Source: Methanoperedens sp049303315 (GTDB taxonomy: Archaea; Halobacteriota; Methanosarcinia; Methanosarcinales; Methanoperedenaceae). From it: a stretch of DNA of 46,968 nt. The notes beneath the pieces are model-generated. The model searched no databases and was not told the DNA's origin. It was given only the letters and a program-made list of their open reading frames with translations. Below are positions 7,691-16,800 of the stretch, piece by piece (the stretch's first letter is position 1; every line of letters begins with the position of its first letter). The stretch is from positions 1-46,968 of the forward strand of contig JBAQMZ010000019.1 of assembly GCA_049303315.1 (NCBI GenBank), in the 5' to 3' direction. A program made the translations under genes and the position numbers.

Positions 7691-7790
7691 TAATTCCTAA
7701 TCAGCCACAATAATCCGGGTCTTCAAACCATTTTACCTTCTAATGAATATATAGCTATCCATATTTGAGCATGATAATTCATTATAATTC
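7492..7790 (-). repeat. Inverted repeat unit, copy 2
   Basis: This is the inverted counterpart of 4990-5276. On the minus strand it starts with GAATTATAATGAATTATCATG and has GATAGCTATATAT before the decayed Cys-rich frame. Together the two units bracket the 5.28-7.49 kb segment with the phosphatase-fold, TIM-barrel and RHH genes. Confidence 0.65.
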
Positions 7791-7856
7791 CACTGGAAAT
7801 AACGGGGTCATCATCAGTTTCAAATATTTAGGAAAAATTCATTCGCACCCTTATAT

Positions 7857-10010
7857 TTAATACACGCACAGGTTTCTCTGCAATCTCCCTCTCATCATTT
7901 CATCCAGCTTTTCCTCCGTATATCCAAAAGGAAGCAGCACGCTCTCAGCAGCGCGCAGAAGATGTTCGCGGTATTTTTCTCTATCGTATAGCATGTTCTC
8001 ATCGGCGAGTTCAGGTATTATCACTCGCTTCTGATAGTTTCTGGACTTATGGTCTGTTATTATGTAGCTTATTGTTTGTCCCGGCTTGGTGTCTATGCCT
8101 TCATGCCTCAGCTGCTTCATAGCAGCAATCTGGTTGTTGAACTGTCTGTAGTCATCGCATCTTCTGGACACGCGGGTCTCGAAAATCAGGTCAGAAAGAG
8201 CGCATTCGTTGTTCATCACTTTCTGAGTGTATTCCCTCAACACTCCGATCGCTTCAGGAAGCTTCTGATAAAACTCAGAAGCGATTTTTGCTTCAGCAAG
8301 TTTCGAGAGCATAGCTCCCTGCAGGTCTCTGATAAGCTTTGGCGTATCGCTGCGCCGAATCTCAATGCCGCGCACTTTGAGTTTGCCGTTTGTCATCACA
8401 CCATAATACCTGTTCAGCGCGCCAGTACCGTTTGACTTATTCGGCAGGAACACTATCCATCTGAATTCTCCTTTCAATTCAAGAGGTATGCCTATCTCAC
8501 GGCTTGCAAGTTCGCACAGTCTCTCAGGTTCGCGCCCTTTCACCCATAGGCTGTCCACGATGCCGTGAAGTATCTCGAAACCCATCCCGTCAGCAAGTTC
8601 CATCGTCTTCAGTAATATCTCTCTTCCGTATGCTGTTATGGATTCGTGGCACTCTATCCTCCCGAAGCGCGCCTTGTTAAAACCCATATACCCGAAGCTG
8701 GTAACTAGCAGCCATTTGAGTATATTCTGTTTCATCTCATATTCCTGCGCTCTCGACGGGCAATCATTGATGCGCCTCTTGTAGGTCATTCTCCTCTCTA
8801 TCAAGGGCTTGAGCACGCGTGGAATAAGTCCGATATGCTGCTGGCAGATGTTATAGTGCGTAAACGGAACGCGCTTTTCCGAATCAGGGCAGCACCTGCA
8901 AAGCACTGTTTCAGGCGAGATGTTTTTTTTCACCATGATATTGGGGAAAAGTGATGCAAAGTCTATCTCAAAAGCGTTCTCGTGCAGCCCCACCTTTGGT
9001 TCAATTACCAGAGCGCCTCTGTCTGCGATGAGCAGTTCCTCTGCAGTCTTCCAGTATTCTGCAAGGTTGCGCTTCCAGGGCACAAGAACACCATCTTTCA
9101 AAGCCTGGTTGACCTGAAGTGCGGTCACTGCGCTTCCAGGACTCAAACGCGAGAGTTCCTGAAGCGGTATCCCTGTTATGCGGGCGAGGTCGATAAGTCC
9201 CAGCAGTCCCCCTTCCCTGAAAAGAAATATCGATTTATCAAGATGCAGCCGTCCTGCCAGCGGGTATCCCCTGGGCTTATAGAGTATCCTGCCGTAGCTG
9301 AAATATGACTTTCCTCCACTTTCGGGCAGGATATCCTTTTCCCTTCCAAGCTGAAGGTCAATATCATGCAAAGCTGCGCGGTGATGCAAGTACGGCAGGT
9401 CAAAACTATCTCCCCTCTCCGTCAGTATAAGGTCAGGGTCAGCAGATGCAACTTCGTGATTAAGCTCATCAATCGTCTCTGATTCGCCTCTTCCCTCGAT
9501 TACAGTATCTCCCAGTGTTATCCTGCCTATCGGGTCGCCCATCGTGACGATTCCTTTATCCCTCACGGGCAGTACGGAGAGTTCCATTTTTACAAGGTCT
9601 GGCACTTCGTAATCAATGGCATACTGGCTGTCATCGAGAAAATCTCCTCTGAGTTTTGCCATAGGGAATAAGCCGCATCCGAGCAAATACTGCCTTACGG
9701 GATCAAGGTCGATGTTGTACAGGTGGCATCCCTTTGCCTCAAGCATCGAAGCGAGCTCGTAAACCGAGCCAGGTTCTATTAAAGCAGATATTACCTTATC
9801 GGGTTCGCCGCCAAGCTGTGTCCTCTTCTCTTCAAAACACGCATCTTTCACATAAGGCAGGCTGGCTATCAAAGATTGAAGTTCAGGCATGCCTGAAATG
9901 TATATCCTCGGATAATACGCCTCGCGCACGGGCTTGCAGGCTTTGCCGTCTTTAATCCACTTTGTTATCGTGGCGCTCTTCGGGTCGTACCTGATGTCCA
10001 GCAGGAACAT
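7857..10010 (-). CDS. polB2: Family B DNA polymerase, PolB2-like
   Basis: The 717-residue protein has family B polymerase regions in order. The exonuclease-like domain shows DSFDLPYL at ~201-208, while the usual Exo I DxE is replaced by VKMEL. Polymerase motif A is intact (D350 in DFASLFP). Motif B is altered (KQNILKWLLVTSFGYMG, ~427-443, where NSxYG is expected). Motif C is HGIVDS at 482-487 instead of YGDTDS, so the first metal-binding Asp is Ile484. A Cys cluster (CRCC...ICQQH, ~371-392) lies between A and B. The archaeal PolB2 group is known for such altered motifs and has been proposed to be inactive or weakly active. An AAAGGAG-type site precedes the ATG. The gene overlaps the small gene upstream, in one operon with the RadA-like protein. 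Confidence 0.85.
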   Translation of the reverse strand: MFLLDIRYDPKSATITKWIKDGKACKPVREAYYPRIYISGMPELQSLIASLPYVKDACFEEKRTQLGGEPDKVISALIEPGSVYELASMLEAKGCHLYNIDLDPVRQYLLGCGLFPMAKLRGDFLDDSQYAIDYEVPDLVKMELSVLPVRDKGIVTMGDPIGRITLGDTVIEGRGESETIDELNHEVASADPDLILTERGDSFDLPYLHHRAALHDIDLQLGREKDILPESGGKSYFSYGRILYKPRGYPLAGRLHLDKSIFLFREGGLLGLIDLARITGIPLQELSRLSPGSAVTALQVNQALKDGVLVPWKRNLAEYWKTAEELLIADRGALVIEPKVGLHENAFEIDFASLFPNIMVKKNISPETVLCRCCPDSEKRVPFTHYNICQQHIGLIPRVLKPLIERRMTYKRRINDCPSRAQEYEMKQNILKWLLVTSFGYMGFNKARFGRIECHESITAYGREILLKTMELADGMGFEILHGIVDSLWVKGREPERLCELASREIGIPLELKGEFRWIVFLPNKSNGTGALNRYYGVMTNGKLKVRGIEIRRSDTPKLIRDLQGAMLSKLAEAKIASEFYQKLPEAIGVLREYTQKVMNNECALSDLIFETRVSRRCDDYRQFNNQIAAMKQLRHEGIDTKPGQTISYIITDHKSRNYQKRVIIPELADENMLYDREKYREHLLRAAESVLLPFGYTEEKLDEMMRGRLQRNLCVY

Positions 10011-10251
10011 TCGCTTTTTTCTCCTTTAATGAATCAATCTCTTTCTGCTGCTCGATAAGGATGGACAAAAACACCGCATCCATCGGGTCAAGGGTAGGCG
10101 CAACTGTGCATGACGAAGCATGCATCCTCGCCTTGTTCATCAGGCTGTCGAATGCTACCTTATCCTCCCCGCGCAGCGCTCTCCTGAATACCAAAAGCTC
10201 TGCTATTATCTCCTCAAGCAGGATGCGAAAGCTCGGTACAGTCCTGCCCAT
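9952..10251 (-). CDS. PolB2-operon conserved small protein
   Basis: About 99 residues from MGRTVPSFRI. This Met is chosen because GGAGGTG lies six bases upstream; two earlier Mets fall inside or against that site. The protein is helical: LLEEIIAELLVFRRALRGED, then LMNKARMHASSCT, then LSILIEQQKEIDSLKEKK. It overlaps the end of the RadA-like gene and the start of polB2, so the three are translationally linked. It probably acts with the polymerase, perhaps as a structural subunit. That is inferred from gene order only. Confidence 0.75.
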   Translation of the reverse strand: MGRTVPSFRILLEEIIAELLVFRRALRGEDKVAFDSLMNKARMHASSCTVAPTLDPMDAVFLSILIEQQKEIDSLKEKKANVPAGHQVRPEERHDNKVD

Positions 10252-10897
10252 ATACATCACCTCCTGTAAAATCGGTAAATCTCATCTGACCAAGCGGTAC
10301 TGGCATGTATTCGATCACATGCCCGTTGTCGAGTATTCTTATAAGCTTCTTTGCGGGGTGCTCTACGCGTATAACTCTATCAGCCCTGGATGCAAGCAGC
10401 CTGTCCCCATACCACGAGCCGCCAAAGCTCGTTATTACAGTTATGATGCCGGAAGAGATGGTAAGCAGTTTTAAGCGTTCAAGCAGCGGTTCGAAAAGTC
10501 TCCTGCCGTTGGTGCCAGAAAACAGCGAGGGCAGATACGATATTGTTAGCAATGCAGGATTCCACTGCTCGACAGCGTCATGCAGTCCATGTATTATAGC
10601 TTCCATCTGGTACTCGGTAAAAGCTCTGGCGATATGGATGCGAGAGAGTACTTTCCTTGGCTCTGCGCCGAAGGACTTTGCCAGCTTTGATAAAGCGTAA
10701 GGATTGAAACTGTTCCCGCCGTCCACAAATACAGCGTCCCTGTCTAATGATACAACGGAGGCAGCGCACAGGCGGAATAAAACCTCCGGTATCAGACCTG
10801 AGGAGCCCTCAACCACGGTTATGCATGAAGGCTTAAAATCCCGAAGGTCAATACAGGGCAATACCGTTGGACTGCGGGAGCTAATGCAGTAAGACAT
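10214..10897 (-). CDS. RadA/RecA-like paralog with degenerate P-loop
   Basis: About 227 residues from the ATG; a GTG at 10906 would add three. The core resembles RecA-fold proteins: FVDGGNSFNPYALSKLAKSFG corresponds to the strand and helix after the Walker A region, and ALLTISYLPSLF to the Walker B strand. The P-loop position reads VVEGSSGLIPEVLF, where a GxxxxGK(S/T) is expected. The Lys and Ser/Thr are gone, so ATP hydrolysis is doubtful. It is the first gene of an overlapping operon with the small protein and polB2. A possible role is DNA binding or loading for PolB2 in repair; this is inference. Confidence 0.75.
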   Translation of the reverse strand: MSYCISSRSPTVLPCIDLRDFKPSCITVVEGSSGLIPEVLFRLCAASVVSLDRDAVFVDGGNSFNPYALSKLAKSFGAEPRKVLSRIHIARAFTEYQMEAIIHGLHDAVEQWNPALLTISYLPSLFSGTNGRRLFEPLLERLKLLTISSGIITVITSFGGSWYGDRLLASRADRVIRVEHPAKKLIRILDNGHVIEYMPVPLGQMRFTDFTGGDVYGQDCTELSHPA

Positions 10898-11065
10898 ATC
10901 GTTCACACCAGAGGGGGAATAACAGGATTGGACTTGCTATCTTAAAAGCAGTTGGAAAGCGGGGTGAAACTAATCATGAACCTGATGGTTCAGAGATACT
11001 GTATGAAAAAATTCAATTTTTCATACGAAGTATTCGTTCGGAATAATAGGTCAAATATTCGGTAG

Positions 11066-11241
11066 AAAAGAGGTTCATACTGCACGACTGCGGCGACTGG
11101 AGAAGAACTGCAAGAGAGAAGCGGTTCTGCAAGCATATCGGCGCGCTTATGCTTGCGCTGCCGGAGGAGGCAGCAAGAGGCGTGCTTGAGGGTATCAAGA
11201 GGCAGCAGTGGGAATTCAGCCAGTATACGGGGAGAGGATAG
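11066..11241 (+). pseudogene. SWIM-type zinc finger gene remnant, copy A
   Basis: The + strand reads FILHDCGDWRRTAREKRFCK, HIGALMLALPEEAA, then an in-frame end at TAG. It matches copy B at 11889-12140 over about 175 bp at most positions. The FCKH pair resembles the second half of a SWIM finger (CxCx(n)CxH). No start or N-terminal part is present. It is the only content I see in the 361-bp gap between the RadA-like gene and the flavoprotein gene. Confidence 0.6.
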
Positions 11242-11267
11242 TTGTCAGGTCTTAAGACAAAATCAAA

Positions 11268-11846
11268 TCATTCACTTCTTATTTTCTTAAGCAGCCATGC
11301 CATATTCTCTCCGAGATTCCTCATGTTCCGGATTCCTTCTTCGTCTTTATCAACATCCCCAATTTCTCTTCCCATGCCCATGTTCCAGTAACTTGAACCT
11401 GGGACAATCATCTGATTGATATGGAAGAAATGATTAATCGAGTCAAAAGCATGTATTGCGCCTCCCCTGCGCACTGCAACCACAGCGGCGCCTACTTTTC
11501 GTTTGAACATGACCCCATTGGCCATTGCGGTAAATCCCGCACGTTCTATCAGAGCCTTCATTTCTGAGGTTATATCGGCGAAATATGTTGGTGAACCGAG
11601 GATAATTCCATCAGCTTCCACCATCTTTTCAATACAATCATTCACGATATCATTCTTGACAGCGCATTTCCTGTCTTTTGTTTCAAAACATTTATAGCAG
11701 GCTGTACATCCCTGGATTTTCTTGCCTGCAAGCTCTATCAATTCTGTTTCTATCCCTTCTTTTTCCAATTCGCTGAACACATGGTTTATGAGAATTGCGG
11801 TGTTGCCCTGTTTTCGGGCGCTCCCGTTAAATGCTATTACTTTCAT
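11268..11846 (-). CDS. Iron-sulfur flavoprotein (NADPH-dependent FMN reductase family)
   Basis: 192 residues from MKVIAFNGSARKQGNTAIL, which is the FMN phosphate-binding start of this fold; an in-frame extension to 12032 has no family similarity and was rejected. Cysteines at 47, 50, 53 and 61 form CxxCxxCx7C, the compact 4Fe-4S motif of archaeal iron-sulfur flavoproteins. LGSPTYFADITSEMKALIER is the flavodoxin-like FMN loop. Such proteins carry electrons and help detoxify oxygen species in methanogens. It lies between two direct copies of a SWIM-type gene fragment, so its position may be secondary. Confidence 0.85.
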   Translation of the reverse strand: MKVIAFNGSARKQGNTAILINHVFSELEKEGIETELIELAGKKIQGCTACYKCFETKDRKCAVKNDIVNDCIEKMVEADGIILGSPTYFADITSEMKALIERAGFTAMANGVMFKRKVGAAVVAVRRGGAIHAFDSINHFFHINQMIVPGSSYWNMGMGREIGDVDKDEEGIRNMRNLGENMAWLLKKIRSE

Positions 11847-11888
11847 GACCTGATCGCCTCTATATGCAAATATTACTTTCTGGGATAA

Positions 11889-12140
11889 AATATAGATACC
11901 TTCAGGATTACGGATAAGAAAGTAGCGTATGTGCGGGGTTATTCGTTTTACATTGATCTTGATAAAAGGTTCATACTTCACGACTGCGGCGACTGGAAAA
12001 GAACTATGCGAGAGAAGCGATTCTGCAAACATGTCGGCGCGCTCATGCTTGCATTGCCGGAGGATGCTGCGCGAGAGGTGTGCTTGAGGGAATCAAAAGG
12101 CAGCAGTGGGAGTTTAGTCAGTATACGGGGAGAGGGGAAG
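11889..12140 (+). pseudogene. SWIM-type zinc finger gene remnant, copy B
   Basis: The frame opens after a TAA and reads ITDKKVAYVRGYSFYIDLD, then RFILHDCGDWKRTMREKRFC, KHVGALMLALPEDAAREV. It therefore keeps more N-terminal sequence than copy A. After that, two extra bases relative to copy A shift the frame, and the expected C-terminus (LEGIKRQQWEFSQYTGRG) is found only in another frame. Both copies point the same way, about 900 bp apart, around the iron-sulfur flavoprotein gene. Confidence 0.6.
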
Positions 12141-12400
12141 TTTAGAAGTGGCTAAAATACACTTCCTGATTTCAAATATAAAGATAAAAATAAACGCCTG
12201 CATAAAGGGATGGGCTTTTTTTCTTGCATACCTGAAGACGTACCGCTTCGGGTCAGGGCACGGAGGTATCTGAGCGGTTCGCATGTTGTCTTGACGGGGC
12301 AGGTGAGGTTATGCTGGCTCTTGAAGTCATGGGTAGTAGTAATAAAGAGGATATTTAATAAAGTAAGGTAACAATCTTAGGATACTAACTACAAATATCA

Positions 12401-12410
12401 AAATATTTAT
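12401..12410 (+). promoter_or_regulatory. Possible TATA box of the BREX operon
   Basis: AAATATTTAT lies 31-40 bp before the brxA ATG within a very AT-rich 90-bp stretch. It has the position and composition of an archaeal TATA box, implying a very short leader. No WYL-type or other regulator gene lies next to the operon. The remaining 12141-12350 sequence holds nothing I can identify. Confidence 0.35.
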
Positions 12411-12440
12411 CATAATAACAATCATAAGAGTAAAGGTGTC

Positions 12441-13226
12441 ATGATGGGTTCGTCTAAAGGTGGTATGAAATACAATTCAAAAATCATCAAAGCACCTGCA
12501 TTAGTTTCAGATGCAAAATTATTTTTATCCCAATGGGAAGGTAATCTCTCAGTTGAAAGGAACATTGAAAAAGCGATTCAATATAATATGCTGGGGAAAA
12601 CTTCCAGAGCATTTGTAAAAAATATAACAAAAGCCTTTAAAGAGAGATTCGTATTTGGAGATGAGCAGGATGAAGCGCTGCGCAAATTAGTTAACTCTGG
12701 AATTGATCAGACTATAACAGATAGAATACTATACTATTATACTGCCATTGCAGACCCTTTGCTTTATGATTTTGTGACCGACTATATTTATGAAATGCAA
12801 TCAAGAAGGGATCTTTTCATTACAACCAAGAGTGCCCAAAAATATATCCAAAAACTATCAGAGGAAGGGAAAACAACCTCAAAATGGTCTGAAACTGTGT
12901 GTAATAGGGTTACAAGAAATATACTCACCACGCTGAGAGATTTCCACATACTTGATGGAAAAGTTAAAAAAATGATTGCACCAGTTTATTTACCCATGGA
13001 AGCTTTTGTTTATATTGCCTATTTAATCCATAACAAAGAGCCTTCTGGAGACAAGATCATACACAATAAAGACTGGCAACTATTTTTGCTAGATGCTTTT
13101 ACGGTTGAGCGTTTGTTCCTTGAGGCACATCAGCATGGGTATCTCTCATATAATGCGGCAGGGTCTATTATACGAATATATTTTAAACAAAAAAATCTTA
13201 TAGAGGTAGTAGATGCTATCATTTAA
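12441..13226 (+). CDS. brxA: BREX protein BrxA (DUF1819)
   Basis: The 261-residue protein is the first gene of the defence operon. The conserved N-terminal region (YNSKIIKAPALVSDAKLFL, then a helical bundle with NIEKAIQYNMLGKTSRAF and the PLLYDFVTDYIYE stretch) and the length fit the DUF1819/BrxA family, small winged-helix-type DNA-binding proteins needed in type 1 BREX. Two starts are possible, Met1 (12441, after TAAAGGTG) and Met9 (12465, after TAAAGGTGG); both have similar ribosome-binding sites. Its end overlaps the brxB start by 14 bases. Confidence 0.9.
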   Translation: MMGSSKGGMKYNSKIIKAPALVSDAKLFLSQWEGNLSVERNIEKAIQYNMLGKTSRAFVKNITKAFKERFVFGDEQDEALRKLVNSGIDQTITDRILYYYTAIADPLLYDFVTDYIYEMQSRRDLFITTKSAQKYIQKLSEEGKTTSKWSETVCNRVTRNILTTLRDFHILDGKVKKMIAPVYLPMEAFVYIAYLIHNKEPSGDKIIHNKDWQLFLLDAFTVERLFLEAHQHGYLSYNAAGSIIRIYFKQKNLIEVVDAII

Positions 13227-13794
13227 TGAGCGATTTTCTCTATTGGAGACTGATCTGAAAGCAACACCGGTTAGAATTAGCACATACCATGATTTACCTT
13301 TTGCCATTTTTCAATACTCCCCTAAAGACGAGTATAAGATGAGGAAAGAAATTTTTTTGCTTTCGAAACGATTAAAAAATACTGGTAAGAATGTTGTGAT
13401 TATTTCTCTAGCAACGATATTGTGGGAAGCCATTGAGAAAAATGATACTATTGAGAATATTGCAAATGATGAAAGAAGCCACAGATTTTTGAAAGTTCAA
13501 GATATAATCTATACATATCTTACTGATGTAGACTTTACTCCTCTCCCGGATCTTCTAGCGGAGAAACTATCATTATGTGATCCTAAAAATGATATTGCGT
13601 TTATTGTAAGGGCAGCATGCTTGGCGCCTTCAATTTATCCAATTTCACAGCTCATGAGTCAAATGCAAGGGAGAACAGCGGTGCCATCTGTTCTTTACTA
13701 TCCAGGATGCCGTGAAGAGGGAACCACAGGGTTGAGATACATGTGTATGGAGGATAGAGTTACCATAGGGAGCTATAGAGTAAAGATATATTAA
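13213..13794 (+). CDS. brxB: BREX protein BrxB (DUF1788)
   Basis: The 193-residue protein has the usual DUF1788 size. Diagnostic parts are FAIFQYSPKDEYKMRKEIF near the start and the C-terminal AVPSVLYYPG, where type 1 BrxB proteins have a PxVxFYPG-like end. Its molecular role is not well defined; it is essential or contributory in characterised type 1 BREX systems. It starts inside brxA, ends 13 bp before brxC, and AGAGGT precedes brxC, so translation of the three is probably coupled. Confidence 0.9.
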   Translation: MLSFNERFSLLETDLKATPVRISTYHDLPFAIFQYSPKDEYKMRKEIFLLSKRLKNTGKNVVIISLATILWEAIEKNDTIENIANDERSHRFLKVQDIIYTYLTDVDFTPLPDLLAEKLSLCDPKNDIAFIVRAACLAPSIYPISQLMSQMQGRTAVPSVLYYPGCREEGTTGLRYMCMEDRVTIGSYRVKIY

Positions 13795-13807
13795 AGAGGT
13801 CAAATAA

Positions 13808-16800
13808 ATGGAAAAAATTCATGAATTATTCCAAAAGGATATTCGCCGGAAAATTGAAGAGGTAATAAAGATTGATCAGGCGGATGAATATACTGTCAAA
13901 AACGAGATTGAAGAATATATCGTGACAGATTCCATAAAGGATCACTACCGCCTTGTGCTAGATGAGTATAATAACGGAAGGACAAGTCCCTCTGAGGGTA
14001 TTGGAATATGGATATCGGGCTTTTTCGGGTCAGGTAAATCTTCTTTTGCTAAAATACTGGGTTATATTTTGGCAGCAAGGAAAATCATGGGCGAGAGCGC
14101 TTCTGAATTGTTCGCTGAAAGTGCTCAAGATAAAAGAATCAAAGACCTCCTTAGTATTATTAATACCACTATACCTACGCATGCAGTTATATTTGATGTT
14201 TCAATGGATAGAGGCGTCAGAACAGCAAATGAGCGAATAACTGAGGTCATGTATAAAGCTTTTTTGAGGGAGCTTGGTTATTCTGAAGATTTTGACCTTG
14301 CAGAGCTTGAAATGACGCTAGAAGAAAGTGGGGAACTAGAAGAATTCGTAAAATTGTATGAAAAGACATACACTAACTCTCCATGGAAGAAAGCTAAAAA
14401 GCGTGCTGCCAGAGCTATCAATGAAGCAAGTAGAATTCGCCACGAAATGGACCCAAAAACATATCCTTCTGCTGATTCTTGGGCAAAAAGCCTGGGCGAG
14501 AAAGGTCGTGCAGATATAAGTGCTAACCTTTTGGCAGAGAGGACATTCGAAATAATGGCAAGGAGAAAACCTGGTCATGCTCTAATTTTTGTAATAGATG
14601 AAGTAGGACAGTATGTTTCCAGAAGTGTTGAGAAAATGCTGGATCTCCAGGGTGTCGTCCAAGCTTTTGGCAAAGAAGGTAAAAATCGTGTAAAAGCCAA
14701 AAAAGCAGTCGCACCCACATGGATTATCGTTACTTCCCAGGAAAAATTAGATGAAGTGGTAAATTATCTAGATTCGCATAGAATAGAAATGGCAAGACTA
14801 AAAGACCGCTTCCCAATTACGGTAGATCTTGCTCCAGCCGATATAGCTGAAATTACATCAAAAAGAGTGCTTCAAAAAACCCCCGAAGCTGAAAAAGGTC
14901 TTGGCGAGCTTTTTGATAAAATACAAGGTAAGCTCAACACCAATTGTAAACTTGAAAGAACTAGCATGAACTCAACGGTAACCAAACAGAGTTTTATCAA
15001 TTTTTATCCTTATTTGCCCCATTACATTGACTTATCTATTGACATTATATCAGGTATAAGACTTCAGCCTGGTGCACAGAGGCATATAGGTGGGTCAAAT
15101 AGAACCATAATCAAGCAATCTCAGCAGATGTTAGTAAGCGAGAAAGTGAATCTCGCAGAGCAGCCAATTGGTGAATTAGTAACCATCGATAAAATTTATG
15201 AATTAGTAGAAGGCAACCTCTCAACAGAGAAAAGAAAGGATATCGCAGATATTGAAAAAGATTTCTTAGATTATCCCTTCTATCTTAAAGTCGCTAAGGC
15301 TGTATGTCTGCTTGAGTTCACAAAAAAGTTGCCACGTACCCCCCATAATATATCTGCTGTTCTATTAGAAAAGGTTGATGGAGATTCATTACTGTCTGAG
15401 GTAGAAGAAGCTCTCAAAGCCCTTGAAAAGTCTCAATATATAAGGACGACCGAAGAAGGTTATAAGCTACAAACAGCCCAAGAAAGGAACTGGGACTCTG
15501 AGCGAAGAGGTATAGAGGCACCACCAGGGGCTCGAAATCAGATAAAAAGACTGATTTTAGGCGATATTTTCAATGACCACAGGGTAAAGAGTTATAGGTA
15601 CAAGCTTAAAACCTTCAAGATCGGCAGCATGATAGACGAGGTCAAACTTGGGGATGAAGGAGACATACCAATCCAAATTATTGCAGCAGAGGACGCTAAA
15701 GATTTTTTAACGAAAAACCAAGAAACTCGGGAAAAAAGCCGCGATCCAAAGAAAACGAATGACATTTATCTTGTTATTACACTAACCGAGGAAATCCATG
15801 ATCTGATTGAAGAGATGCATAGGTCTGAAGAAATGATAAGTAAATATGAGCGGCTTGCATCCCAGAGAACAATTAATGCCGAAGAATCATCGAGCCTTGC
15901 TGATGAAAAACGAAGAAAAGATAACATATTCAGGGAACTAAAAGTCAAGTTTAATCAAGCCATTTCAAATGGAGCAATATATTTCCAGGGTTTTGAAAAT
16001 GATAATTCTGGTCTGGGTAAAGACTTGCCTGAGATTCTTAAAAATTTCCTTGACACGAAAGTTCTGGATCTTTATCCCTTATTAGAAATGGGCGCTGTAA
16101 AACTTAAGGGTGATGAGGCTGAAACGATTCTTACCGCTGTAAACCTTAATGGTTTGCCTCAGGTTTTTTATGAAGGAGACGGCTCCCTGGGGCTTGTAAT
16201 AAAACAAGCCGATAAATATATGCCAAACACCTCTGCCCCTATCGCCAAGGAGGTAATGAATTATATTACAGGAAGACACTCTTATGGCGATAAGATAACC
16301 GGGAAAGATATTGAAGATAATTTTCGAGGCTTTAGATACGGTTGGGAAAAAGATGTTCTGAAAGTTGTTTTAGCGGCACTTTTCAGAGCGGGAGCCATAG
16401 AAGTCACTTATCAAGGTCGTCGATACATGACTCTCAGCGACCCTGCATCACGTCAACCTTTTATCAATAATACTGCTTTTAAAGCAGCATCATTTGCTCC
16501 AAGGAAGGTCATTGATCTTAAAACTCTAACAGATGCAGCTAAAAACTACGAGGAAATTACAGGAAATGAGGTGGATATCGAAGAGGGAGCGATCGCGCAA
16601 GCATTTAAGATTTTAGCCGCTGGCGAAAAAGAGAAACTTCTTCCAATCCAAGCTACAATCTCGGCTCAAAATCTACCTGGAAAAGAATTCGTAGAAGAAC
16701 ATATGAGTTACCTCGAAGGGATCATGGAGAGTGCCCCTGACGATTGTGTAAAAATGTTAGCAAGCGAGGGAAAATCTTTCAATGAGTCCATAGAAAAGGT

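Noticed and set aside
8049..8435. 128-codon + strand frame inside polB2
   Set aside because: It lies antisense to conserved polymerase sequence, with no ribosome-binding site or family similarity.
11847..12032. N-terminal extension of the iron-sulfur flavoprotein frame
   Set aside because: The flavodoxin-like fold begins exactly at MKVIAFNGSA; the extension overlaps the SWIM remnant on the other strand and has no family similarity.
12141..12400. Regulator gene for BREX (WYL/BrxR type) upstream of brxA
   Set aside because: No frame of suitable length or helix-turn-helix pattern is present; the segment is non-coding or debris.
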